DNA from: Methylacidiphilales bacterium
GTDB taxonomy: Bacteria; Verrucomicrobiota; Verrucomicrobiia; Methylacidiphilales; UBA1321
Assembly: GCA_021272315.1 (NCBI GenBank)
Contig: JAJSLI010000141.1
Span: 1 to 55,360 of the forward strand
Length of the DNA stretch: 55,360 nucleotides
Direction of reading: 5' to 3'
Shown here: piece after piece, positions 22,885-30,977 of the stretch
How the letters are laid out: every line of letters starts with the position of its first letter
How positions within the stretch are numbered: position 1 is the stretch's first letter
Notes under the pieces: generated by a model
Told to the model about the DNA's origin: nothing
What the model saw: the letters and a program-made list of their open reading frames with translations, nothing else
Database searches by the model: none
Position numbers and translations under genes: made by a program

Positions 22885-25416
22885 TCAGCGCCACTCATGC
22901 TTGGGGTAGCGGCGCTGGAGTTCCTGCTTGATCTTCGGGTAGCTCTCCTTCCAGAAATTCGCCAAGTCAGTGGTGATCTGCACTGGGCGCTGGTTGGGCG
23001 CAAGAATCTGGATGGTAACCGGCTGACGGCCCTTGGCCACGGTAAGGCTGGTGACGCCGTAGAGGTCTTGGATGCGAGCGGCGGTCATGGGAGCGCTGCC
23101 GACGGTGTAGATCACCTTCGCTTTGCGTCCGCCGGGGAGTTCGAGCCGCTCGGGCGCGAACTGGTCGAGCCAGCGAGCACCCTGCGGCGAAAGCCACTCG
23201 CGCAGGACAGGCCAGACCTCGGCGTCTTTGATCGCCTTGTAGGTAAAGGCACCGCGACAAATCCGGGCGATAACGGCGCGGCGAGCCTCGTCATCGGCAG
23301 CCGGCAATTCGAGTTCGGGCATCCATTCGCGCAGGCAGGCGAGCCGGACGAACCCTTGCTCAACCGCATCGTCCCAGTTCTTGAGCGGGCAACGGCCTGA
23401 CAGGACTTCCTCCGCCAAGATTTGCCCCGAGACCTCGGGGTCGGTCGAGTCCTGCTCGGTGAAATCGAGCACAAGATCGCGAAAGAGGCGGGTGCGGCGG
23501 GTGACGACGCGGCGCTGGTTGGGATCGAAAAGCGTCTGCGTTCCCTCGGAGAAATCATCAGGGAAAGCGTCGCGCAACCAGGCTTCCTCAACTGCGGTGA
23601 CCTGGCTGAGCAGGACGCGGAGTTCGTCGCGGGACTGGACTTCGCGGATTTCCCCGGCGACGAAAAGACCTGCCTTGCGGACGACGCTTTCGCGGGCAAG
23701 TTCGCCGGCGCGCTGGTGAACGAGGCGGCAGCGAAGCGTACCCTGGTCCACGCGACGCGCGAGCTGGTCGGAGAACCCCGCCAGGATACAACGCTGGATT
23801 GCTTCCGATCCGGCGGGTTTCTCGGCCACGTCGAGTCCGGCCCGTTCGGCGAGGCGGAGGAGTTGGTCGAGCGTTCCAGCGACCTCTCGCGCGCCGCCGC
23901 CGTGGATGCCGAGGGCGCGGCAACGTTGCGGATCGAAATTGTTGCGCTGGGCGTAACGCCAGGCGCGCATCAGGATGAAGAAGTCCGATTCGGCCTGATC
24001 GCCGAGGAGGTCGTCGCGGGCCTCGTCCATCCGCTTGCCCTCGCTCTTGAGAAGAATGGTGCGGCCTTGCGAAAGCGCGGCAATCAGCGCGGCGGCGCGG
24101 ACGCAGCCGAGATCATGCGCCGCGAGCAACATCCGGGCGTAACGCGGATGCGCCGGGAACGCGGCCATGCGACGGCCGGTGGGGGACAATTTTTCGTCGT
24201 GATCGAGAGCGCCGAGATCGTGGAGAAGCTGGACGGCGCGGGTGAACGATTTCGGCTCGGGCGGCTCGATCCAGGGGAAGTGTTCGAGGTCGTCGATGCC
24301 GCTGGCCTTGAGGGTGAGGAAGGCGCCGCTGAGTTCGAGGCGGCGAATCTCGGGCGGCGTCTGCGCGGGACGCTGGTCGTGTTCGCGCTCGGTCCAGAGC
24401 CGGACCCCGTGGCCCGGTGCTGTGCGACCGGCGCGGCCGAGCCGCTGTTGCGCGGAGGCGCGGCTGATTTTTTCGATGAGGAGCGTGTTGATGCCGCGAT
24501 GGGGATCGAACCGGGCGACGCGAGCCAGGCCGCTGTCGACCACGACGCGGACGCCGTCGATGGTGAGCGAGGTTTCGGCGACGTTGGTCGAGACGATGAT
24601 CTTGCGTTTCGCTCCGGGCGTGACGGCGGCGTCCTGCTCGGCGGGCGGGAGTTCCCCATGCAGTGCGTGGAAGGCGAAACCGCGCACGGCGGAGGAGTCG
24701 TGCAGAGCGTTGAGGGTGCGCTGGATTTCGTAGGCGCCGGGCATGAAGACGAGGATGTCGCCCTCGGGACATTGGCCGGAAGCGATGAGCCGCTCGATGG
24801 CGTCCGCGGCGAGGTCCCAGGCCGGGGCGTCGCTTGGCTTGGGGAGGTATTCGAGCGAGACGGGGAACATCCGGCCCGGCGATTCGAGGATTTCGACCGG
24901 CTTGAGGTAATCGTGGAGCAGGCCGGTCTCAAGCGTGGCCGACATGACGACGATCTTGAGATCGGGCCGGGCCGTCCGCTGGATTTGCCGGGCGCGGGCC
25001 AGCGCCAGGTCGCCCTCGAGATGGCGCTCGTGAAATTCGTCGAAGATGAGGACGCTGACGCCGGGTAGCCCGGGGTTTTCCTGCATCTGGCGGAGAAGAA
25101 TACCCTCGGTGACATAGAGGATGCGGGTGTCGCGCGAGGAGACGTTTTCGAGCCGGTACTGGAAGCCGACTTCGCCGCCGAGGGGGACGCCGCGTTCCCC
25201 GGCGACGCGACGGGCGAGCAGTCGCGCGGCCAACCGGCGCGGCTGGAGGACGATGATGCGGCCCGTGCCGGCGAGCCGGTCATCGAGGAGGTACTGCGGA
25301 ATCTGGGTCGATTTGCCGGAGCCGGTGGGCGCCTTGACGATGACGCAGTCCTGGTCGCGAAGGACGCGGGCCAGATCGGCGCGCAACGAGATGATGGGAA
25401 GAGGCGATGGGTCCAA
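22885..25416 (-). CDS. hrpB: ATP-dependent helicase HrpB
   Basis: DEAH-box RNA helicase-like protein of 843 residues, the usual HrpB length. The motifs are motif I APTGSGKSTQIPQYLLDD near the N-terminus, Ia VLQPRRLAARLLA, motif II FDEFHERHLEGDLALA (a DEFH box, typical of HrpB), III MSATLETG, and motif VI AQQRLGRAGRTAPG. The HA2-like region and the HrpB-type C-terminal domain (PVTIQILAPNQRPVQ, QELQRRYPKHEWR) are complete. The start is unusual: TTG at 25416 with no good ribosome-binding site, and no ATG is close. It is convergent with ybeY. Confidence 0.92.
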   Translation of the reverse strand: MDPSPLPIISLRADLARVLRDQDCVIVKAPTGSGKSTQIPQYLLDDRLAGTGRIIVLQPRRLAARLLARRVAGERGVPLGGEVGFQYRLENVSSRDTRILYVTEGILLRQMQENPGLPGVSVLIFDEFHERHLEGDLALARARQIQRTARPDLKIVVMSATLETGLLHDYLKPVEILESPGRMFPVSLEYLPKPSDAPAWDLAADAIERLIASGQCPEGDILVFMPGAYEIQRTLNALHDSSAVRGFAFHALHGELPPAEQDAAVTPGAKRKIIVSTNVAETSLTIDGVRVVVDSGLARVARFDPHRGINTLLIEKISRASAQQRLGRAGRTAPGHGVRLWTEREHDQRPAQTPPEIRRLELSGAFLTLKASGIDDLEHFPWIEPPEPKSFTRAVQLLHDLGALDHDEKLSPTGRRMAAFPAHPRYARMLLAAHDLGCVRAAALIAALSQGRTILLKSEGKRMDEARDDLLGDQAESDFFILMRAWRYAQRNNFDPQRCRALGIHGGGAREVAGTLDQLLRLAERAGLDVAEKPAGSEAIQRCILAGFSDQLARRVDQGTLRCRLVHQRAGELARESVVRKAGLFVAGEIREVQSRDELRVLLSQVTAVEEAWLRDAFPDDFSEGTQTLFDPNQRRVVTRRTRLFRDLVLDFTEQDSTDPEVSGQILAEEVLSGRCPLKNWDDAVEQGFVRLACLREWMPELELPAADDEARRAVIARICRGAFTYKAIKDAEVWPVLREWLSPQGARWLDQFAPERLELPGGRKAKVIYTVGSAPMTAARIQDLYGVTSLTVAKGRQPVTIQILAPNQRPVQITTDLANFWKESYPKIKQELQRRYPKHEWR

Positions 25417-25462
25417 GGAATGAATTTAAACGATCTCCTGCGGCGGAGAGTAATGGAATTAT

Positions 25463-25482
25463 GGAATTTTTTAACTAGGAAA
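25463..25482 (+). repeat. AT-rich intergenic repeat word, copy 1
   Basis: GGAATTTTTTAAC (25463-25475), then T and AGGAAA. The same 13-mer, also followed by AGGAAA, occurs at 34646-34664 upstream of gcvP. Both copies are preceded by another GGAATT word within about 20 bp, so the shared unit may be longer and diverged. Confidence 0.5.
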
Positions 25483-25771
25483 GACGCCGGAATAATTTTC
25501 ATGAGTTCAAATTTTAGAATTTTTTCGCGCCTTTGGAAAATAAAGAGGCGCTGTTTGCTGCGCTTTGTGGCACTTAGCTGCGCCTCGTGGGCCCTCAACC
25601 TGCCTCCCGAGAGCGTCGGCAAGGGCAAGTTCGTCGGAATGTATCTGATGGCGGGCTCGCCGGATTTCTCTGGGGATGGGGCGTCCATGGCCGCACGTTA
25701 CCTCTGCCCGGCTCCCGCTGTCTTGGCGTCCTGCGCGGCTGTGCTGGTTGGCCTGCGCCCCGCTTATTTCT

Positions 25772-25846
25772 TTAGGAGACCATGGCCTTCAGGTGCAGGG
25801 TCACATTCTGCGGCGTGGTCTGGAACAACTCACGCGCAGAAGAGTC
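25772..25846 (-). pseudogene. Possible RhuM-family (virulence protein) fragment
   Basis: On the minus strand the frame reads SARELFQTTPQNVTLHLKAM, then VS and a stop codon at 25774-25772. The ELFQTT-x-QN-x(3)-H(L/I) stretch is typical of the N-terminal DNA-binding-like part of the RhuM family, normally followed by EGEL. Here it stops at once and nothing upstream continues the domain. It is short, so chance similarity is not excluded; a decayed gene is the most natural reading. Confidence 0.35.
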
Positions 25847-25897
25847 GAGGCCTTGTCTTCTTTTGAAGATTCGCTCTAAGCTGCCCGAACAAACGGA

Positions 25898-27259
25898 ATG
25901 AATACGCCTACCTCAAGCCCTGCTTCAAAAAAGAGCATGTTCGTCCTAAGCGACGGCAGGAACGTGATCTTCACCTTTATCCTGGTCAGTTCGCTGTTTC
26001 TGTTGTGGGGAGTCTGCAACGGGATGATCGACGTGATGGACAAGCATTTCCAGGAGGAGCTGCACCTGAACCTGGCCCAGTCGGCCTGGGTGCAGTTCGC
26101 GCATTACCTGGGTTATTTCCTGATGGCGCTGCCGGCCGGATGGCTGGCGACGAAGCTGGGCTACAAGGCGGGCATCATCGCCGGTCTGCTCCTGGTCGCG
26201 GTGGGCGGTTTTTGGTTTATCCCGGCGACGCACATCGCCCAGTTCTGGGCCTTTTTGCTGGGCGTGTGCTGCATCGCGGCGGGCCTGGCTTTTCTGGAGA
26301 CGATCGCCAATCCCTATACGACGGTGCTGGGCCATCCGCACTTCGCGGCGACCCGGATCAACCTTGCCCAGTCGTGCAACGGGATCGGCTGGATCTGCGG
26401 GCCGATTGCCGGGGGCCTGTTTTTTTACTCGAAGGACGCCGCGGGCAACAGCACGGGGAGCCAGACGCTGTGGATTCCCTACGCGATGATCGGGGTGGTG
26501 GTCGTCATTCTCGCGGTGATTTTCTACTTTGCCAACGTGCCCGACATCAAAGCCGAGGACGACTACCATCTCGACACTGCGTCGCCGACGGCTTCGCGCT
26601 CGATCTGGTCGCACTCCCATTTCGTGCTGGCGGTGCTGGCCCAGTTTCTTTACGTCGCGGCCCAGGCCGGGGTTTTCAGCTTTTTCATCAATTACATGAC
26701 GTCGCAGGTGCCGGCGATCCCCGCGTCGTGGAACACGTCTATGATGCAGGGCTGGTTCGAGACCGGGAGGGACGGCGTTCTCCATATCAGCAACCAGGGG
26801 GCGTCCTACCTGGCCTCGGTCGGGTTTCTTTTCTTCCTGGCCGGGCGTTTCAGCGGCGCGGCCATTCTCAGAAAAATCGAGGCGCACAAGGTGCTGGGCT
26901 TTTACGGCGTGATGAATGTCCTGCTTGCCTTCCTGGTTTTCTGCAAGCTCGGCTGGCTTTCCGTGGCGGGGGTTTTCCTGATCTATTTTTTCATGTCGAT
27001 CATGTTCCCGACCATTTTCGCGCTGGGCATTTTTGGGCTTGGGTCGCGGGCGAAGCGGGCCTCGTCCTACATTGTGATGGCGATCATGGGGGGCGCGATC
27101 CTGCCGAAGCTCATGGGGGCCGTGGCGGACCACTACGATCTGTCCCGCAGTTTCCTTGTGCCGATGGTCTGCTTCGCCTTCGTGGCGTTCTACGGTTACA
27201 ACTGGCCGCGTTTCAGTGGGTTCAAAGGGATGGTTTCGGTGGCCAACAGCGGACATTGA
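25898..27259 (+). CDS. FucP-type sugar MFS transporter
   Basis: A 453-residue inner-membrane proton/sugar symporter of the fucose permease (FHS) family with about 12 helices. Signature pieces are FLLWGVCNGMIDVMDKHFQE in TM1, LAFLETIANPYTTVLG, and RINLAQSCNGIGWICGPIAG, the last two being strongly conserved in FucP, NagP and GlcP relatives. The sugar cannot be told from sequence. A Gfo/Idh/MocA oxidoreductase follows 211 bp downstream on the same strand, consistent with uptake and oxidation of a sugar or polyol. The intergenic region contains a long composite repeat. Confidence 0.9.
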   Translation: MNTPTSSPASKKSMFVLSDGRNVIFTFILVSSLFLLWGVCNGMIDVMDKHFQEELHLNLAQSAWVQFAHYLGYFLMALPAGWLATKLGYKAGIIAGLLLVAVGGFWFIPATHIAQFWAFLLGVCCIAAGLAFLETIANPYTTVLGHPHFAATRINLAQSCNGIGWICGPIAGGLFFYSKDAAGNSTGSQTLWIPYAMIGVVVVILAVIFYFANVPDIKAEDDYHLDTASPTASRSIWSHSHFVLAVLAQFLYVAAQAGVFSFFINYMTSQVPAIPASWNTSMMQGWFETGRDGVLHISNQGASYLASVGFLFFLAGRFSGAAILRKIEAHKVLGFYGVMNVLLAFLVFCKLGWLSVAGVFLIYFFMSIMFPTIFALGIFGLGSRAKRASSYIVMAIMGGAILPKLMGAVADHYDLSRSFLVPMVCFAFVAFYGYNWPRFSGFKGMVSVANSGH

Positions 27260-27270
27260 GAAGATTTGAA

Positions 27271-27425
27271 GCGGAGGGAGTTCGCACGGAGGTCGGAAGA
27301 GGGGGAAAGAGGTTGCCGCTTGCGGAAAAGGCTTGGGAGCGAGGGACAATAGTTAGAGGTCCTTCGACAGCCCCTTCGGCAAGCTCAGGGCGCGGCCCAC
27401 TGCCGCGGCTACCGAGGAATGACGT
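27271..27425 (+). repeat. Composite direct repeat, long copy
   Basis: Starts GCGGAGGGAGTTCGCACGGA (27271) and runs to GGTTGCC (27317), then has about 80 extra bases that include a second repeat type (GGTCCTTCGAC...AAGCTCAGGG, 27359-27391), and ends GCGGCTACCGAGGAATGACG. The short copy at 28481-28549 has the same two ends joined without the extra bases. The pair brackets the oxidoreductase gene. Confidence 0.65.
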
Positions 27426-27470
27426 TTTCATTTTAATTTACCGATTGCCATTCGAGACCAACGTTCGATC

Positions 27471-28460
27471 ATGCAAAATAGCATGAAACCTCCTTTCAAT
27501 TTAGGCATAGTCGGTTGCGGCGGCATGGGCAATGCGCACGTGCAGGCGGTGTTACGCGACCCTTCTTTCAAGCTGGTGGCGGTCTGCGATGTGAACCCGG
27601 ACGCATTTGCCGGCGTTCCCGAAGATGTGCCGCGCTATGCGTGCGCCGCTGAATTGTTTGAAAAGCATCGGCTGGACCTTGCGACGCTTGTCCTGCCGAA
27701 CCATCTCTACGAGCCGACGGTGGAACTCGCGGCAAGGCACGGGGCGAATGTTCTTTGCGAAAAACCGCTCGGCCACAACCTGGCGAGCTGCCGGCGCATC
27801 CTGGAGACCGCCCGCAAGCACAACATACGCGGCTGGGTTTCCTCGCAGCGAAAATATCTGCCTCACTTCCTTGCCGCCCGCGAAAAGCTGGCGCCGCTTT
27901 CCATCGATTTTATCAACGTGGTCTTTACCTATTACTGGGAGCAGGCCTTTAGCGGGATGGGGTGGCGCGGCGATCCGCAAAAAAGCGGCGGGGTGGCCGT
28001 GATCGACAGCGGCTGGCATGTTTTCGACGCGTTGTACTGGCTGATGGGCAGTCCCGTGACGGTCTTCGCGCAGCTCAGTTCGTCGCGCACGGCGCCGGGC
28101 ATCGATGAAAAAGCGGCGATTCAGCTTGTCTACCCGTCGGGCGCGCTGGCGAACCTGACCATCAGCTATACCGTGCCGCAAAATACCTTTGAGTTCCTGT
28201 TTACCGACCGGGACAAGGCGGTCGTGATCACTTACGAGTCCACGCGCTATTTTGAGGGCGGCCGTTTGATCGACACGATTGAACCGAAGGAACAAGTCGA
28301 ATTGGTGGACCGCATGTATGGCGAGTTGGCGAAGGCGCTCGGCGAGTCCGAGACGACGCCTTTCATCACGACTTTTGCGCAAGGCGAGGCGATCATGGCG
28401 GTGATCGACGCCTGTTATCGTTCCGCGGCTTCGGGCCAGGTGGTGAAGCTCGGGAGTTAG
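27471..28460 (+). CDS. Gfo/Idh/MocA family oxidoreductase
   Basis: NAD(P)-dependent dehydrogenase of the glucose-fructose oxidoreductase/inositol dehydrogenase family, 329 residues. The Rossmann motif NLGIVGCGGMGNAHVQAVLR is at the N-terminus, VAVCDVNPD is the cofactor strand, and the family hallmark VLCEKPLGHN (Glu-Lys-Pro, the Lys being catalytic) is near residue 98. The C-terminal alpha/beta domain contains GGVAVIDSGWHVFDAL with the conserved Asp and His. The substrate is probably a sugar or polyol. It stands between the two halves of a direct repeat and after the FucP-type permease. A second in-frame ATG (27483) is an equally good start. Confidence 0.9.
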   Translation: MQNSMKPPFNLGIVGCGGMGNAHVQAVLRDPSFKLVAVCDVNPDAFAGVPEDVPRYACAAELFEKHRLDLATLVLPNHLYEPTVELAARHGANVLCEKPLGHNLASCRRILETARKHNIRGWVSSQRKYLPHFLAAREKLAPLSIDFINVVFTYYWEQAFSGMGWRGDPQKSGGVAVIDSGWHVFDALYWLMGSPVTVFAQLSSSRTAPGIDEKAAIQLVYPSGALANLTISYTVPQNTFEFLFTDRDKAVVITYESTRYFEGGRLIDTIEPKEQVELVDRMYGELAKALGESETTPFITTFAQGEAIMAVIDACYRSAASGQVVKLGS

Positions 28461-28480
28461 GGGGGACATCCGCCTGCCAG

Positions 28481-28549
28481 GCGGAGGGATTTCGCACGGA
28501 GGACGGAAGAGGGGGGAAAGAGGTTGCCTCGGCTACTGAAGGATGACGG
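28481..28549 (+). repeat. Composite direct repeat, short copy
   Basis: GCGGAGGGATTTCGCACGGA (28481) continues to GGTTGCC (28522-28528), then directly TCGGCTACTGAAGGATGACG. Compared with 27271-27425 it lacks the inner block of about 80 bases. The first 47 bp differ at only a few positions and one indel. Confidence 0.65.
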
Positions 28550-28559
28550 CGTTTAAGAA

Positions 28560-29030
28560 TTAAATATCAAACTGCCAGGCGGTGGTTTTGGAGGCGCGGC
28601 GTTTCTGGACTTCGGAGATGAGGCGGTCGAGTTTGTAGTTGTCGAGGATGGCGCAGATGGCGTCGCGGACCTGTTTCATGGCGATGCGCAGGCCGCACGA
28701 TTCCTCGTCGGGACAGGTGCACGGTTCGTAGGCGGTCGCGCTGACGCAGGGGATGGGCGCGAGCGGGCCGTCGAGCAGCCGGACGACTTCGCCCAAGTTG
28801 ATCTCCTCGGGGGGCTTGGCGAGGGCGTAACCGCCTTCGACGCCGCGCCGGCTTTTGAGTACGCCGCCGTTGCGGAGGGCGAGGAGGATTTGTTCGAGGA
28901 ATTTCTCGGGGATGTTGGTCCGTTCGGCGACGGTGGAGATTTGGATGAGGCTGTTGGGGCGAAGGTGCGCTTCGAAACCGATTTCGACCAGGGCACGAAC
29001 CGCGTATTCACCCTTCTTGGAGAGGCGCAT
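28560..29030 (-). CDS. Rrf2 family transcriptional regulator with Cys cluster
   Basis: A 156-residue winged-helix regulator. The N-terminus MRLSKKGEYAVRALVEIGFE is the Rrf2 signature and KSRRGVEGGYALAKPPEEI is the wing. Four cysteines lie in the sensor region: Cys95, Cys104, Cys106 and Cys112 (PC...PCTC...SC), so it could bind an Fe-S cluster as IscR and NsrR do, though the spacing is not the classical IscR one. It is divergent from the chromate transporter gene, with a perfect dyad (29038-29058) just upstream of its start, suggesting autoregulation and control of the transporter. Confidence 0.9.
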   Translation of the reverse strand: MRLSKKGEYAVRALVEIGFEAHLRPNSLIQISTVAERTNIPEKFLEQILLALRNGGVLKSRRGVEGGYALAKPPEEINLGEVVRLLDGPLAPIPCVSATAYEPCTCPDEESCGLRIAMKQVRDAICAILDNYKLDRLISEVQKRRASKTTAWQFDI

Positions 29031-29037
29031 ATCCGAT

Positions 29038-29058
29038 AGTCGATCATTTCAATCGACT
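29038..29058. promoter_or_regulatory. Dyad, candidate Rrf2 operator
   Basis: AGTCGAT, 7 bases (CATTTCA), ATCGACT: a perfect 7-bp inverted repeat starting 8 bp upstream of the Rrf2 gene, in the 110-bp divergent region shared with the chromate transporter. Its centre is about 92 bp from the transporter start. Binding by the neighbouring regulator is an inference. Confidence 0.5.
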
Positions 29059-29140
29059 TTGCAAGATTAGGATGAGGAAGGGGCGCTTTTTGGCACAAAA
29101 CGTCACTTGGCAGTTGAGCGGACAATTCTAAGCTTGGGCC

Positions 29141-30406
29141 GTGTCCGACCCGGCAAAACCGAGTTTTTGGGAGGCCGTCCGCTTTTGGTGGCGGCTCGGC
29201 TGGATCAGCTTTGGCGGACCGACGGGGCAAATCGCGATCATGCACCGGGAGTTGGTGGAGCGTAAAGGCTGGGTGGAGGAGAAGCGGTTCCTCCACGCGC
29301 TGAATTATTGCCTGATGCTGCCCGGGCCGGAGGCGCAGCAATTGGCGACGTTCCTGGGCTGGCACCTGCACGGCGTGCGGGGCGGGCTCTGCGCGGGGGT
29401 GCTTTTTGTGTTGCCGTCGGTGTTCATCCTGTGGGGATTAAGCGTGATTTATGTCTGGTACGGCTCGGTGCCGCTGGTGGCAGCCGCGTTTTACGGGCTG
29501 GTCCCGGCGGTGATCGCGCTGGTTTTCCACGCGATGCTGCGGCTGGGGCGGAAGACCCTGCACGATCCGTTGCGCTGGGTGATCGCGTTGACGGCGGCGG
29601 GGTTGATTTCGCTTTACCGGGAGTCGTATCCGCTGGTCGTGCTCGGGGCGGGGCTGGCGGGCTGGCTTTTTCGCCGGCAGATACGGGACCTGTCCGTCGA
29701 AACGGAGACGCTGCCGGATCGCGAGCCGATCCGGATCGGGCGGCTGGCGCGGACCGGTCTGGTCTGCCTCGCGGCATGGCTGACACCGCTGTTGGCTGCG
29801 GGTTGGTGGCTGGGCTGGAGCGCTACGATCACGCAGGAGGGGATTTTCTTCAGCAAGGCGGCGCTGGTGACGTTCGGCGGGGCCTACGCCGTGCTGCCTT
29901 ACGTGGCGCAGCACGCGGTACAGCATTATCACTGGCTCGGGCCGGAGCAGATGCTGCACGGGTTCGGTTTGGCGGAGACGACGCCGGGGCCGCTGATCAT
30001 GGTGCTGCAATTCGTCGGTTTCATGGGCGCGTGGAACGGGCCGGGCAATCTGGCTCCGCTGACGGCGGCGACCCTGGGCTCGTTGCTGACGACCTGGGTG
30101 ACGTTCGCGCCCAGCTTTCTATTTATCCTGACGGGCGCGCCGTTCATCGAGCGGTTGATCACGGTGAAGCCGTTGCAGGCGGAGCTGGGAGCGATCTCGG
30201 CGGCGGTGGTGGGGGTGATTGCGAATTTTGCGCTCTGGTTCGCGTGGCAGGCGGTGTTTCCGGGGCACACCGTGGCGCATCCCGATCTGTTCGTCGCCAC
30301 AGTGTGCCTTGGAGCGCTGGCCGCGCTCTGGCTCTGGAAGGTGGACGTGGCCGTGCTAATCGGCGCGTGCGCGCTGCTGGGGATCGTGTGGCGGCTGGTG
30401 GTTTGA
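29141..30406 (+). CDS. chrA: Chromate transporter ChrA (CHR family)
   Basis: A 421-residue inner-membrane protein of the CHR superfamily, whose characterised members export chromate using proton force. The two homologous halves of the long form are both present: the first opens FWWRLGWISFGGPTGQIAIM and has LNYCLMLPGPEAQQLATFLG, the second has ALVTFGGAYAVLPYV and FGLAETTPGPLIMVLQFVGF; these are the paired CHR motifs (FGGP/FGGA and PGP). The start is GTG at 29141. It is divergent from a Cys-rich Rrf2 regulator that probably controls it. Sulfate or another oxyanion could be the natural substrate. Confidence 0.93.
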   Translation: MSDPAKPSFWEAVRFWWRLGWISFGGPTGQIAIMHRELVERKGWVEEKRFLHALNYCLMLPGPEAQQLATFLGWHLHGVRGGLCAGVLFVLPSVFILWGLSVIYVWYGSVPLVAAAFYGLVPAVIALVFHAMLRLGRKTLHDPLRWVIALTAAGLISLYRESYPLVVLGAGLAGWLFRRQIRDLSVETETLPDREPIRIGRLARTGLVCLAAWLTPLLAAGWWLGWSATITQEGIFFSKAALVTFGGAYAVLPYVAQHAVQHYHWLGPEQMLHGFGLAETTPGPLIMVLQFVGFMGAWNGPGNLAPLTAATLGSLLTTWVTFAPSFLFILTGAPFIERLITVKPLQAELGAISAAVVGVIANFALWFAWQAVFPGHTVAHPDLFVATVCLGALAALWLWKVDVAVLIGACALLGIVWRLVV

Positions 30407-30428
30407 GGGCCCCAATTCGGGATGGGCT

Positions 30429-30944
30429 TCAATCCAACTGGTCGAGGAGGACGTCGTCGAAGCCGATGTTGATGAGGCCCCAAGTCTTGTCGGGCCGGTA
30501 ATAGACGAAGCGCCAGCGGAGGGGCTGGATGGGATGGCGGCTGAGGTAGGTGACGACGATGACGTTGCTGCCGACGCTGTAGTTGTCGAAGACTTCCCAG
30601 TCGGTGAGCTTGCCGTAGATGCCGAACGCGGTCTGGGTCCTGGAAATGAAGTCCGATTTTTTGTCGACCTGGGTGTCGAGGCGGGTGCCGGCAAGGAGGC
30701 CGTCGTAAGCCGCGACGCAGTCGCCGCCCTTGAGGGTATCGAAGAATTTATCGATGCGCTCGCGGATTTCCGGCGGGGGCTGGATGGGGTTGGGATTGCG
30801 GTTGGTCGTCAGCGGCATGATGTGTCGCGGGGGCGGGGCCATGGTCTGCACGCCGGAGTTGCTGTCGGGCGCGGGGGTCTGGCTGCGCAACGGGGTGAGG
30901 AGCGCGAGCGCCAGGAGAAGTGGAACGAGGATGGGGATTTTCAT
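30429..30944 (-). CDS. Secreted protein of unknown function
   Basis: A 171-residue protein with a signal peptide (MKIPILVPLLLALALLTPLR, then SQTPA) and a Pro/Asn-rich linker. The mature domain (about 60-171) reads DKFFDTLKGGDCVAAYDGLL, then WEVFDNYSVGSNVIVVTYLS and WRFVYYRPDKTWGLINIGFD; this helix-plus-sheet pattern resembles small NTF2-like or DUF4019-like secreted domains, but I cannot assign it. It is the last gene of a gcvP - metallo-beta-lactamase-like - secreted-protein operon. Confidence 0.7.
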   Translation of the reverse strand: MKIPILVPLLLALALLTPLRSQTPAPDSNSGVQTMAPPPRHIMPLTTNRNPNPIQPPPEIRERIDKFFDTLKGGDCVAAYDGLLAGTRLDTQVDKKSDFISRTQTAFGIYGKLTDWEVFDNYSVGSNVIVVTYLSRHPIQPLRWRFVYYRPDKTWGLINIGFDDVLLDQLD

Positions 30945-30977
30945 GGGATGATGGTGTGGGGCTAATTTTCTGTGTGG

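Larger units (their letters stand above)
25417..25897. other. 481-bp gap between hrpB and the permease gene
   Basis: The stretch is AT-rich at the hrpB end (25430-25530), where it carries a repeat word GGAATTTTTTAAC, and GC-rich after that. A 148-codon open frame on the plus strand has no recognisable domain and I do not call it. Near the permease end the minus strand holds a short RhuM-like peptide frame (25772-25846). Promoters for hrpB (leftward) and for the permease (rightward) should also be here. Confidence 0.4.

Noticed and set aside
23422..25068. 548-codon plus-strand open frame opposite hrpB
   Set aside because: Antisense to all HrpB helicase motifs. Composition is low-complexity and no family is visible.
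25420..25866. 148-codon plus-strand frame after hrpB
   Set aside because: No domain, it starts inside AT-rich repeat sequence and has no sensible ribosome-binding site.
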